Assembly: GCA_018609935.1 (NCBI GenBank)
Contig: JAHENH010000013.1
Coordinates: forward strand, 1-25,472
Direction: 5' to 3'
DNA: 25,472 nt
DNA from: Halobacteriales archaeon
Lineage (GTDB): Archaea; Halobacteriota; Halobacteria; Halorutilales; JAHENH01
Shown here: positions 15,040 to 23,247 of the stretch, piece by piece
How the letters are laid out: every line of letters starts with the position of its first letter
How positions within the stretch are numbered: the first letter of the stretch is position 1
Notes under the pieces: model-generated
The model's input: only the letters and a program-made list of their open reading frames with translations
Database searches by the model: none
What the model was told of the DNA's origin: nothing
Made by a program: the position numbers and the translations under genes

Positions 15040-15552
15040 TTATAATTTTTTTAGTGCTTTTGAAATATAACGTGACAGGTCTATATTTTCTTCATTGTAT
15101 TTTCTTAGGTATCTGTAAAGGTTTATACAACAATCTCTCAGATCTGGATCTTTTGTAGTTGAGACTTCTAAACCTAAATCTTCATATTTTTCTTTTTTTA
15201 TTTGTAATGGATCTATATATCCTGTATGGAACCGTGGAACTGCAGAGAATTTATCATCCTTACCTAACAAAAGATCATTACATGAAACTCCATATCTTTT
15301 GTTATCAGGGTATACACATGGAGAAAGTGTTGTAATAACCCAAGCATCATTACTTGGATCTCCAAAATTAGAATCGAAAGAACGAAATGCATTACGTTCA
15401 GCATGTATTATCTTACCATTTTCTAATTTCTCAGATACTTCATATATAGATTTCTCACCATCTATAATTGCAGCTCCAACCACTCTACCTCTTTTATTTG
15501 ATTCTTTGATATACTGAAGAACACTGCGAAGATGACTATCCAAATCATCCAT
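15040..15552 (-). CDS. Cytidine/deoxycytidylate deaminase-fold protein
   Basis: A zinc-dependent deaminase fold. The first metal motif is H-A-E in KIIHAERNAFRSF, and the second is P-C...C in TTLSPCVYPDNKRYGVSCND, with a longer than usual spacing (PC-x10-C) between the two cysteines. The Glu of HAE is the proton shuttle. I chose the ATG at 15552 (MDDLDSHLRSVLQYI), giving 170 residues, because a TATA-like TTTAAAT lies about 26 bases upstream of it, while the longer frame from 15612 adds an odd hydrophobic N-terminus that is probably untranslated. Substrate (dCMP, cytidine or a pterin/riboflavin precursor) cannot be fixed. Together with the dUTPase it would shape pyrimidine pools. Confidence 0.72.
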   Translation of the reverse strand: MDDLDSHLRSVLQYIKESNKRGRVVGAAIIDGEKSIYEVSEKLENGKIIHAERNAFRSFDSNFGDPSNDAWVITTLSPCVYPDNKRYGVSCNDLLLGKDDKFSAVPRFHTGYIDPLQIKKEKYEDLGLEVSTTKDPDLRDCCINLYRYLRKYNEENIDLSRYISKALKKL

Positions 15553-16178
15553 ATAAAATAAAAAACAACCTAAAAATAATTTAAACCCAATAATTTTCAT
15601 TACAAAATACAATCCACCTTAATTTGGATAAATTAAAAGAGTTTAGTAGTTTTTTCAGGAGGAAAAATCATCTGAAAAAATAAACTAAGAATACATAGAC
15701 TGTAGTGTTTATGAGGTATAATTTGACAATAAATCTTAGTTATATCACCACCATGCAAATATACAATAAGATACAACCAACATACAAAATAGCGGTTGAA
15801 AATTTTACGGAACTATAAAATAGTTAAAACTTATCTATATACATTATACTCGTTTATTTGATTAAAAAATATTGGAGATTTAATAATGGAGAATAGTTTT
15901 GGCGAATATATTTCTAGAAAATAAAGAAATTGAAATAGGGATGGAGAAAAACCAAGAATTTATAAATCAACATGTATTTTTGATTGACTGATATATCATT
16001 TATTTTTGTATTTTTTAGTTCTATTTCTTTTACTACACGGTTTTCATAGTTTATAATATCACTTTTGTCATTTAAACAATATTTTTTGTTTTTTTAAGAC
16101 AATTAATAAACTTTATTGTTTTTTTTATCTGTGAAAAACCCTATATAGCCGAAAATAACGGTATTTATTTAGGATTAT
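15553..16178. other. Long AT-rich intergenic region
   Basis: At 15886 an ATG with a good Shine-Dalgarno-like GGAG seven bases upstream opens only 12 codons; the next frame then runs coding-like (IFLENKEIEIGMEKNQEFI) for about 35 codons, so a broken short gene is possible but not convincing. Otherwise T-rich runs (15960-16130) with no recognised RNA or repeat. Confidence 0.3.
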
Positions 16179-16427
16179 ATGTTAAGTAGGATTAATATTA
16201 TTAGGATGTTTTCTATGTGTGTAGTATCTAAAAAGTATATGCCTGAGATAGTTGAATATAATTGTCCTATTTGTGGGGAAGAAATAATTGGATATGAATA
16301 CGATCCTAATTTAGCCCATGCACAACAGTGTAGAGAACTAAAAGAAAATGGTGGTAATAGAACACCTAAAGAAATAGCTGAGTACCTAGAAATGAAATGG
16401 AAAGAAGCAAAAAAGAATAATAGATAA
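16179..16427 (+). CDS. Small zinc-finger protein (C2HC)
   Basis: A frame of 82 codons from ATG 16179, containing C29-P-I-C32, H47 and C51 in NCPICGEEIIGYEYDPNLAH and AQQC: a CxxC-x14-H-x3-C zinc finger. It is followed by a basic, helical tail (GNRTPKEIAEYLEMKWKEAK). The first 20 residues are hydrophobic and unlike the rest; internal Met codons at 16206 and 16239 (MPEIVEYNCPICG) are better starts for the folded part, and a TATA-like box at about 16163 supports a start downstream of 16190. It is likely a small nucleic-acid or protein binding protein. Family not identified. Confidence 0.6.
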   Translation: MLSRINIIRMFSMCVVSKKYMPEIVEYNCPICGEEIIGYEYDPNLAHAQQCRELKENGGNRTPKEIAEYLEMKWKEAKKNNR

Positions 16428-16468
16428 ATAAAAATAGAACACAAACTCAAATATATCTATAAGACTAA

Positions 16469-16994
16469 TTAATTTTTATTGTTATTATCTATTTGAAATA
16501 ATGCCCTATATAGTGTTCTTAAAGAAACATCAAATTTTTCTGATAGTTTTCTACAAATATCTAGGTATTCTTTATAATTATCTACAGTAAATTCGGTTTG
16601 TTTCTCTGGAAGGTGACTAGTTTTATGTAGTGTATTCCATACACGTCTATCTATAACTGTGTATTTATTTGGATCCATAAATAGTAGGAATGATGATGTA
16701 ATTAGAACTCCTATACCGCTAAGTAATGTAAGATGTTTTATTTTCCACTCTACAGGTATATTATTTAAAACTATCTTCATTATGTGGTGTATATAATCTA
16801 TGTCGTTTTTCTTGAAGTAGGATATAGATCTTGGAAATTTCTATTTCACTATCCATAAGATCTTTACTTGTATATGATTCGTGTCTAAATATTTTAGGAA
16901 GCTCTTTGAGTTTTCTATCCTCTTCACTCCTTGAGGGGCTACTCGGAGAATACTTTTTGGTTTCCTCTAAAATAAAATCCCTATTCAATTCCAT
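16469..16994 (-). pseudogene. HhH-GPD-like (DNA glycosylase fold) protein, split by a frameshift
   Basis: Two overlapping minus-strand frames together make one protein. The first (ATG 16994 to 16761) gives MELNRDFILEETKKYSPSSP, then helices including RHESYTSKDLMDSEIE. The second (16780 to 16469) gives the helix-hairpin-helix core KHLTLLSGIGVLITSSFLLF, then MDPNKYTVIDRRVWNTLH and a C-terminal EKFDVSLRTLYRALFQI. LSGIGV..(A/T)S with DP..Y.VID.R is the hairpin and catalytic-Asp region of the HhH-GPD fold; I recall this arrangement from haloarchaeal proteins of unknown substrate. The frames meet at the TTTTAAATAAT stretch, where a one-base change would give a continuous reading. It may be a pseudogene, a read error or two coupled genes. 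Confidence 0.55.
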
Positions 16995-17009
16995 ACAATA
17001 TAAAAACAA

Positions 17010-17233
17010 AAAAGAACTCTAAACAAATTAAAACCAATACATATAAAAAAAACTTATTTAATACCCAGAAACTGTTAAATAAATCTTATCTATTAATTTA
17101 TTTTCTATATTAATCAATTTTTATTTTTGTTTTCTTATGCGTATAAATTCAAGGGTCATATTTTGTATTTTAATATATATCTTTAGATTTTTTGAGGATA
17201 ATTCTAAAATATATTAAGTACTTAATTTATATT
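17010..17233. other. AT-rich divergent spacer
   Basis: Holds TATA-like sequence for the zinc microprotein (about 17195-17225). No gene recognised. Confidence 0.3.
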
Positions 17234-17332
17234 ATGAAGTTTGAGTGTACTGACTGTGGATGTATAGTTGATAGAGGAGATATAATATCAGAATGTGGTA
17301 ATGAAGACTGCTGCTGTAGCCATCTAAAATAA
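17234..17332 (+). CDS. Cys-rich zinc microprotein, 32 aa
   Basis: ATG 17234 to TAA 17330-17332. The 32 residues hold seven Cys and one His: C5-x2-C8-x-C10, then C21 and the cluster C26-C27-C28-x-H30. CxxC plus a distal Cys group is the pattern of small archaeal zinc-finger proteins, a class known to be abundant and functional in Haloferax. A TATA-like element precedes it. The unusual CCC run could bind a second metal. The short length makes this a moderate-confidence gene, but such a density of Cys in AT-rich DNA is unlikely by chance. Confidence 0.6.
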   Translation: MKFECTDCGCIVDRGDIISECGNEDCCCSHLK

Positions 17333-17561
17333 AATATCTTATAGAAGATCCAAGTAAATAGATATGTAAAACAATATATTCTAGAACTAAATCACAAATA
17401 AATCTATAAATCAACAGAAAGAAATAGAGCCTATAGAATCAAATTTATATCCGTTTTTAATCTTGAGGTTATGGATTTATATGGTTACGGATTTATAGAG
17501 TAGCTAGTCTTCTAAAGATTTAAATATTTAGTAAAGGTGAAAGTCATTCTAATATATTTTT
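17333..17561. other. Convergent spacer
   Basis: No gene or strong hairpin seen. Confidence 0.3.
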
Positions 17562-18092
17562 TTAATTTGTTCTCCACCAGTCAATAATTTTAAAAGTAGG
17601 GATATATTCTAAGGCTTTCTTTTGCTCTTCATATAAATTATCTAACCATTCTTCTAGAAGTTCAAACTGTAATTCTTCAAACTTTTGTAGACTTTTCCAT
17701 TGTATTTTCTCTGCTTCCTTCAGGTTTTCAAATTGTGTATTCTGTAATTCTCTTATATTTTCTTGTAAATCCTCTAAAACTTCTTTTTGATTTTCTTGTA
17801 GATATCCTTGTAAAATCTCTAATGACTTCCTTTGGCTTTCTTTTAAATTTTCTATTTGTATGTCCTGTAATTTTTGTAGACTTTCCCATTTTACATCCTG
17901 TATTTTTTCTAGATTCTCTTCTAGATCTTCAGTCGTTTCTTCTTGATTTTTCTGTAATTCTCTTATATTTTCGGCCTGTATATCTTTTACTTTCTCTATA
18001 TCCTTTTGAATATTTTTCTGTATATCTTTCCAATCTATACTTGTAAACTCCTCCACAATTTTTATCAACTCGTTTGAACCCTCTTTACCCAT
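17562..18092 (-). CDS. Hendecad-repeat coiled-coil protein, 176 aa
   Basis: Almost the whole protein (residues about 20-155) is one amphipathic helix of charged and Gln-rich sequence with an 11-residue periodicity: units such as ENLKESQRKSL, ENQKEVLEDLQ, ENIRELQNTQF, ENLKEAEKIQW and KSLQKFEELQF repeat with an aliphatic or aromatic core. Hendecads form nearly straight, weakly wound helices that pack side by side or lie on lipid and granule surfaces. The C-terminus ends in a short aromatic block (FKIIDWWRTN). There is no signal or membrane segment. Similar make-up is seen in phasins (polyhydroxyalkanoate granule proteins), apolipoprotein-like and LEA proteins; I cannot choose. Gene intact, alone, with its start at ATG 18092. 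Confidence 0.6.
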   Translation of the reverse strand: MGKEGSNELIKIVEEFTSIDWKDIQKNIQKDIEKVKDIQAENIRELQKNQEETTEDLEENLEKIQDVKWESLQKLQDIQIENLKESQRKSLEILQGYLQENQKEVLEDLQENIRELQNTQFENLKEAEKIQWKSLQKFEELQFELLEEWLDNLYEEQKKALEYIPTFKIIDWWRTN

Positions 18093-18174
18093 TTATACGA
18101 ATATTTAAATATACGTAAATAAAAGATTAACCCTATTAGCAGAATCAAGGGAAATATCTAGGCATATTCGGCCC

Positions 18175-18210
18175 GTCAGCTTCTCTAATCTAAGAGGATA
18201 AAAGTTGACA
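18175..18210 (+). mobile_element. Possible short IS605-type end
   Basis: GTCAGCTTCTCTAATCTAAG followed by AGGATAAAAGTTGACA lies in otherwise AT-rich DNA. CTTCTCT/AAGAG-type pairing around a CTAAT loop followed by AGGAT resembles, weakly, the hairpin-plus-AGGAT right end of IS200/IS605 elements. It is the least certain of the four such sites in the window. Confidence 0.3.
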
Positions 18211-18294
18211 GTGATGAATTTCTGTATTTTTGCAATTGTAGTTTTTTAAAAACTATAGTTAAATTTACCCTGTATATCTAGATTTTTTAGGTTT

Positions 18295-19461
18295 CTATGG
18301 AGTTCCAGCTATGGGTATCAATGAAAATGTAATATATGAGAGTATTGTGGCCAGTGTAGGACTGATGATCCAAAATGCAAGAAACCTTACAATAGATGAG
18401 GTATCAAATAATTCTACAATATTTTCAATGTTTTCTATATTTTCCTCACCAATACTTGAAACATTATTTTTTATTCCGCTTTCTTTGGAATTTTTAGATA
18501 TTTTATATTCTATTTCAGATAAGGATATTGGCCTTGATGCTCTACCCCAACCTAGACCTACAATACACATAACAGTAGATAATGCTAAACTAATAGGTAC
18601 ACCTAGCCAAGATGCTACCGTTGTAATACTTGCGGAAACAACCATAACAATTATTGCTGCTAATAATGGTAGTTCAGTTAGGTCATTTCCTACAGACTCC
18701 ATAGTACGTCTAGCAATAGAGAATGCTCCAATACCTATAGCTAACGTACCAAGAAATATAGCTAGGTCAGCCTCTATAATTCCTCCTCCCACAAGAGGGG
18801 CTACAGCATTAGCTACATTACTTGCACCAGCGCTAAAAGACATATAACAAGCAATAATTAATACAATAAATGTACTAACCACCTCTCTTGTCTCGGTTCC
18901 AGGACCTAGTTTTGGTATAGGTATTTTCCCTTCTCTATTTAAAACTAATAGTGGACCTTCTGACTTTTTTATAGCAAATTTTTTATCAAGGTATAAATAC
19001 ATATATCTTCCTATAATTGTACCACACCAAAAACCCACAACAGGAGAGCCAACCCACCAGATAGCTATCCTTCCTACAACACCCCAATTAACTGTATTTG
19101 TAGCAAGGCCCAAACCAGTAACAGCACCAACAGCTGTCATAGACGTTGATACTGGTACTCCATACAAATTCGCGACCAACATACCCAGACCAATAAATAA
19201 TAATACAATAATAATTGCTTCAATAGTAAATACTGAACCTGGAATAATCCTTTCTCCCAGAGTATTAACTACATTACGTCCTATAGTCCATCCTCCAAAA
19301 AATACAAAAAAAGTCATTAGGGCTGCTGCAACAGTTTTGTTTATTATTTTTGCCCCCACGGAAGGCCCCCAAGCTACACCAGTTGATGACCCCCCAATAT
19401 TAATCCCTACAAATATGGACCCTAAGATGCCTAGAATAAAAAATAAAGATATAGAAACCAT
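18295..19461 (-). CDS. pitA: PiT-family inorganic phosphate transporter
   Basis: A 388-residue polytopic protein with about ten to eleven membrane segments in two homologous halves. The PiT repeats are visible: INIGGSSTGVAWGPSVGAKI near the N-terminus and SAGASNVANAVAPLVGGGI in the second half, plus GVPVSTSMTAVGAVTG and SWLGVPISLALSTVMCIVG. The family couples phosphate uptake to H+ or Na+ at the cell membrane. A hydrophilic loop of about 60 residues (about 300-350, E/N/K-rich) lies between the last core helices and the C-terminal pair. Haloarchaeal PiT proteins commonly sit beside a UspA gene, as here (93 bases upstream, same strand). Gene intact with ATG at 19461. Ion coupling is not determinable from sequence. 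Confidence 0.9.
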   Translation of the reverse strand: MVSISLFFILGILGSIFVGINIGGSSTGVAWGPSVGAKIINKTVAAALMTFFVFFGGWTIGRNVVNTLGERIIPGSVFTIEAIIIVLLFIGLGMLVANLYGVPVSTSMTAVGAVTGLGLATNTVNWGVVGRIAIWWVGSPVVGFWCGTIIGRYMYLYLDKKFAIKKSEGPLLVLNREGKIPIPKLGPGTETREVVSTFIVLIIACYMSFSAGASNVANAVAPLVGGGIIEADLAIFLGTLAIGIGAFSIARRTMESVGNDLTELPLLAAIIVMVVSASITTVASWLGVPISLALSTVMCIVGLGWGRASRPISLSEIEYKISKNSKESGIKNNVSSIGEENIENIENIVELFDTSSIVRFLAFWIISPTLATILSYITFSLIPIAGTP

Positions 19462-19554
19462 AAATTAAGTTATTCTTTCATACTCGTATATTTTTCTTAT
19501 TCTATTTTTGAATTAATCCTTACAGTAATATATATTTGTTATATAGGATAGCAT

Positions 19555-19974
19555 TTATCTAACAACGGTCACAGGTACCGATGATTTACGGAATACAGTC
19601 TCCGCTACCTTCCCTACTAGTATACGATCTTTAAGTGTACTTTGATTACTACCTATTATTAATGTATCAAAATTTGTTGAATTCTCAATTATTACTTTTG
19701 CGGGATTCCCCCAATCAACTTCCGTAATTATTTCTTTTCCATATTCATCTGCTATTTCTTTTGCTTTATTAAATACATCATCTGCTTTTTCTTTTGCTGC
19801 TTCTTCAATATCTCCCTCAAGAGTCAATCCAACTATTTCCCCCATCATAGGAGAAGGTTCCCCTACAACATGTAATACAGTTATCTCAGCATCAGAATGT
19901 ACCTCAAGTGTATATCTTAATGCTTTTTCACTTGTTTCCGATTCATCCATAGCAACTAGAACTCGAAATACCAT
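19555..19974 (-). CDS. UspA-family protein linked to PiT
   Basis: A 139-residue Usp fold: VLVAMDESETSEKALRYTLE at the N-terminus, a long central helix, and a C-terminal LIIGSNQSTLKDRILVGKVAETV. The usual ATP signature G-x2-G-x9-G-(S/T) is altered (GSNQSTLKDRILVGKV): the first G is kept but the second G is replaced by S and the final G-S/T becomes G-K, so ATP binding may be weak, unlike the paralogue at 10299. Same strand and close upstream of the phosphate transporter, suggesting co-regulation or regulation of transport. Start at ATG 19974. Confidence 0.85.
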   Translation of the reverse strand: MVFRVLVAMDESETSEKALRYTLEVHSDAEITVLHVVGEPSPMMGEIVGLTLEGDIEEAAKEKADDVFNKAKEIADEYGKEIITEVDWGNPAKVIIENSTNFDTLIIGSNQSTLKDRILVGKVAETVFRKSSVPVTVVR

Positions 19975-20355
19975 CTATCAAAATATATCTTATTAAAAAA
20001 ATAAAGCTTATGGGGAAAATAGCTAGAATATTATCTACAAACATTTTATTAAATATCAATCTCTGTAGTATCTATGATCTAACACAATCTTATAAACAAC
20101 AGACGTCAAAAAATAGATTGAAAAATTTGATCTATTTTTATAAAGTAAATATACATTAAAATCTCCAGATAATGTATTTCTAAATTGATTATAGATCTCT
20201 GTTAAAAAATATAAAAAAATACACAATAAATTTTGATGAAATAAGATCTATATATCGTAAAACCAAATCTCAGACCAAATAAACATCTCTAAAAAACTCC
20301 GACGTTTCAGACAGCTATAAAGAAAACCCTATCTAAAATGTATTTTCTCAACTAA
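19975..20355. other. AT-rich intergenic region
   Basis: Upstream of both UspA (minus) and a kinase remnant (plus). No phosphoacceptor helix or sensor domain of the kinase could be traced here in any frame. No RNA gene seen. Confidence 0.35.
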
Positions 20356-20658
20356 AATCTTTTTGAAAATTTATTTAGAAATTCAATTAAATACGGAGGG
20401 AGAGATATAGATATTTATGTAGGTAAACTTGAACACTGTTTTTATATAGAGTCCGACAGTCCTAGTATACCAGAAGATAAAACAGATAAAGTACTAGAAA
20501 AAGGTTATTCTAGCTCTGAAGAAGAGGGTGGTTTAGGCCTTTATATTGTAAAAAAGGTAGTAGAGATTCATAAGTGGAAAATAGAGATAAAAGAAAGTAA
20601 ATATAGTGGATTCAGATTTGAAATTACTCCAGTTAAAAAACTTAAAGTAAATAGTTAA
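20356..20658 (+). pseudogene. Histidine kinase HATPase fragment
   Basis: A frame of 100 codons without any start codon, closed upstream by TAA (20353-20355) and ending at TAA 20656-20658. It encodes an N box (LFENLFRNSIKYGG), a haloarchaeal-style G1 region (ESDSPSIPED), an F-box-like KVLEKGYSSSEE and a G2 box (GGLGLYIVKKVVEIHKW), then the final strand (FRFEITPVKK). This is the complete C-terminal half of a haloarchaeal sensor kinase catalytic domain with the sensor and dimerisation domains lost. It is the third decayed kinase in the window. It could not be functional alone. Confidence 0.7.
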
Positions 20659-20669
20659 AACTTTAAAGT

Positions 20670-20855
20670 TTATTTTTCAATTATTTCAGCATTTTTTGCG
20701 TTTTCTTTTACACTATATATTCCGTTTTTTGCATTTTGTTTTGTGGAATATCCTTCCCCACTATCTGCTATAATATTTCCATTTTGATGTTTTAACCTCC
20801 ATCTCCATTCTCCTGATTTGTCTTTATAGAGTTCAAATCTAGCTTTGGTTGACAT
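20670..20855 (-). CDS. DUF1508 / YegP-family small protein
   Basis: A 61-residue protein with the family pattern F-E-L-Y-K-D-K-S-G-E-W-R-W-R-L (residues 7-21), then NGNIIADSGEGYSTKQNAKN and a terminal V-K-x-N-A. One DUF1508 repeat is present (bacterial YegP has two), as in the haloarchaeal HVO_2922 type. The fold is a small alpha-beta unit that dimerises; its function is unknown. The ATG at 20855 is the natural start. It converges on the kinase remnant with an 11-base gap. Confidence 0.88.
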   Translation of the reverse strand: MSTKARFELYKDKSGEWRWRLKHQNGNIIADSGEGYSTKQNAKNGIYSVKENAKNAEIIEK

Positions 20856-20897
20856 TAATCTATAAATAAATTTTAGTTTTTTGACACCTATATTTTT

Positions 20898-20996
20898 TTA
20901 TATAATAAATAAAATATATAAGTCCCATGTAGTCACAGCTATCCTTGTTATAGTTATTCCTAATAGTATACCTATAAGATATTTCTTTGGTATCAT
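20898..20996 (-). CDS. Small membrane protein, 32 aa
   Basis: ATG 20996 opens 32 codons: basic start (MIPKKYLIG) and a hydrophobic segment to the end (ILLGITITRIAVTTWDLYIL, FII). One membrane span with the N-terminus inside is predicted. It lies 42 bases upstream of the DUF1508 gene on the same strand and could be co-transcribed with it. No family recognised; moderate-to-low confidence because of its length. Confidence 0.4.
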   Translation of the reverse strand: MIPKKYLIGILLGITITRIAVTTWDLYILFII

Positions 20997-21654
20997 ATTC
21001 CATAATATGTAAACTATTTATAATGTAATTATCTTAAGTAATAGTAGCCCAAGAATTTCTAGGTTATTGAATATAATTGATGGAATTGTATTTAACTCCT
21101 CTAGATTTTGTATATATATCCATAAAACGTGGTTATGATATCTTCTATACCAAATAATAAGATCCTAATATCCAACATGTCTCTGAGTTTTTATAGACCA
21201 AAATATCTATTTTATATGAATTATTTATAGGTTCTAGCATAGAAGCGTATAGTATTTATTTTATTTTTGTAATGTATTTATTAAAGTATAGTGAACTCGG
21301 ATTACCAGCGTCTTTGTTTTTGCTATTAACTATTAATTATATTGGCTAAATTGGATTTAAGGCTAAATTTATTATTTTACCTGAATGGAAATTAATAATA
21401 TAAAGTCATTTTTATATTATTTAGATTTCTGTTTTTATTGATATTTTAGGTTTTTTTAGATATTTGTTTTAATTATTTTTATTTTTATTATTTATTTGGT
21501 TTTTATATTTTTAATATCCAAGTTCATTTTTATTATAAATAGCTTTATTATATAATAATATATACTTTTAATCTATTTTTCTTTACATTTTTTTAATAAT
21601 TTATAATTATATAGGAACTTTTATAAATATCTATTATCTATATATAATCGTAAT
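20997..21654. other. Very AT-rich intergenic region
   Basis: Contains one short hydrophobic frame (ATG 21272 to TAA 21347-21349, 25 codons, YSELGLPASLFLLL) that may be a micro-gene or the tail of a lost gene. The stretch 21420-21600 is almost pure A/T with T-runs. A TATA box at 21619-21628 belongs to the zinc-ribbon gene that follows. Confidence 0.35.
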
Positions 21655-21825
21655 ATGTCAATATTAAGCTGTGATAGTTGTGGAATGGAAATAGTCCTAT
21701 CACCAAAATATGATAATTATAAAGGAAAAATTGAATGCGGAAGCTGTGGATCAGAGTATAAAGTAAAAATAAAAAACGGAATAGTGATAAACAAAGAAAT
21801 AACAAGAAAAGTGGCACTCGCCTGA
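21655..21825 (+). CDS. Zinc-ribbon microprotein, 56 aa
   Basis: ATG 21655 to TGA 21823-21825. It has two CxxC knuckles: C6-D-S-C9 and C28-G-S-C31, separated by 18 residues, followed by a lysine-rich strand (EYKVKIKNG). This is a typical zinc ribbon. A TATA box (TTTATAAATA, 21619-21628) lies about 27 bases before the ATG, so the transcript is probably leaderless. A similar protein is encoded at 22986-23144 on the other strand, and both share the (E-C-x2-C-G-x2-(Y/F)-x-V-K) second knuckle, so they are probably paralogues. Partner and role unknown. Confidence 0.72.
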   Translation: MSILSCDSCGMEIVLSPKYDNYKGKIECGSCGSEYKVKIKNGIVINKEITRKVALA

Positions 21826-22285
21826 ACTATCTTATATAAAAAAGGTTTCTTCCCTATCATAGAGAGAGATTGATATACAGAAAGATAGATTGATATACAG
21901 AAGCTCTTACCCTTAAAAGAATTATATTCACACTATCATCCACACCCACTAAAAACCATACAAACACTACAAAAATAAAAGTAACATTATCATTAAAATG
22001 AAACCTAAGACAGTTTAGTAACCACAACTAAATTTTAAATTAATAGTAGAACATATAAATATCTGGTAGAAGATCTTTTCCTCTACTTACAAATTATAGA
22101 AACTATTTCAAGTCAAAAAAAATAATTCACAGAAAATTCACCTATATTTCCCGACCTTACTCCAGTTTTAGTTCATATATCATAAATAAATCTCAACATA
22201 TAACATCTAATTTTAAAAAAAATTAATTAAATAATATTCCTATAGATGTATAACTAATTTTAGTTTAAGTCCCCTAAATGTATTT
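21826..22285. other. Intergenic region with a short tandem repeat
   Basis: AGATTGATATACAGAA occurs at 21867-21882 and again at 21887-21902 (period 20). Only two units, so it is not a CRISPR array. The rest is AT-rich with a promoter for the thioesterase near its end. No gene seen. Confidence 0.4.
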
Positions 22286-22738
22286 ATGCCAACATTAATG
22301 GATACTCACATAGAAAATAGAGAAAGAGTTCAACCAAACCATACAAATAGCCATAATACAGCACATGGAGGAATAGTAATGAAATGGATGGATGAAATTG
22401 GAGCTATGTCTGCAATGCGTATAGCAGGAAATACATGTGTTACTGCTAGTATGGATGAAGTTGATTTTAAACTACCAATCTTTGTTGGACAAACAGCCTT
22501 GATCAAATCCTATGTATACGAAACAGGTAAAACTAGCCTTAAAGTTAGAATACAAGCATTTAGAGAAGACCCAATGACCGGTGAAAAAGAACAAACAACA
22601 GAGTCATACTTTATCTATGTAGCAGTTGACAATAATCATGACCCAACCCCTGTCCCTGAATTAAAAATAAATAATGAAAAGAGCCGAAAACTTCGACAAA
22701 AAGCCCTAAAAAGAGAAGAAGAAATCACCAAAAACTAA
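22286..22738 (+). CDS. Acyl-CoA thioesterase, hotdog fold (YciA-like)
   Basis: A 150-residue hotdog protein with the acyl-CoA thioesterase signature: HNTAHGGIVMKWMDEIGAMS (residues 23-42), where H-G-G and the Asp-Glu pair form the active site, then CVTASMDEVDFKLPIFVGQ (51-69) and a strand-rich second half. Family members hydrolyse medium to long acyl-CoA to free acid and CoA in the cytoplasm as hexamers. The C-terminus ends in a basic helix. Start at ATG 22286 with an AT-rich upstream region and intact reading frame. Haloarchaea have isoprenoid lipids, so the in vivo substrate is uncertain. Confidence 0.88.
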   Translation: MPTLMDTHIENRERVQPNHTNSHNTAHGGIVMKWMDEIGAMSAMRIAGNTCVTASMDEVDFKLPIFVGQTALIKSYVYETGKTSLKVRIQAFREDPMTGEKEQTTESYFIYVAVDNNHDPTPVPELKINNEKSRKLRQKALKREEEITKN

Positions 22739-22985
22739 AAAAATAATTTAAGCTAAACACGTATCAAACAAAATATCATATAGACTAATCACTCAATAAA
22801 TTTAAAGCTGAAGCTTATCAGCTCTGGACCCTGTATCTTTTTATATATTAGGAGTGATTATTCAGTTTTAGGAGATATTTTCTATGATTACCTATACTAA
22901 CTGCTTTTTAGCTAAAAAAGCCAATATAAAGTTGATTGCCATCAATACAACAGTCCTAAAAACCTGCAACTATTAGTTAATAAAT

Positions 22986-23144
22986 TCAATCTTTATTTTT
23001 AGCCTTTATCTTGATTAATTTTCTATCTTTAGTTTTAACTTCAAAAGTTTCTCCACAATTCTTACATTCTATTTCACCTTCATAATTATTATGACTATTT
23101 CCCAGATTTATTCCTTCACGACATTTAATACAATAAATAATCAT
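22986..23144 (-). CDS. Zinc-ribbon microprotein (paralogue)
   Basis: From ATG 23144 the product is 52 residues: C5-I-K-C8, then C28-K-N-C31 (ECKNCGETFEVKTKDRK) and a basic tail. A longer frame to 23171 adds nine residues (MLKEIIDKC) and is less likely. The spacing and the E-C-x2-C-G-x2-(F/Y)-x-V-K block match the zinc ribbon at 21655, suggesting an ancient duplication. The gene is on the minus strand, downstream of the CMD gene and possibly in its transcript. Confidence 0.68.
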   Translation of the reverse strand: MIIYCIKCREGINLGNSHNNYEGEIECKNCGETFEVKTKDRKLIKIKAKNKD

Positions 23145-23247
23145 ACATTTATCTATAATTTCTTTCAACACTTATAATTTCAATGCTATAGATCCAAATA
23201 TCTAATCTATATATAAAAATAAAATTCTTAATAAATATAATACAATG

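Noticed and set aside
21867..21902. Tandem AGATTGATATACAGAA units as a CRISPR-like array
   Set aside because: Only two units with a 4-base gap and no cas genes in the window.
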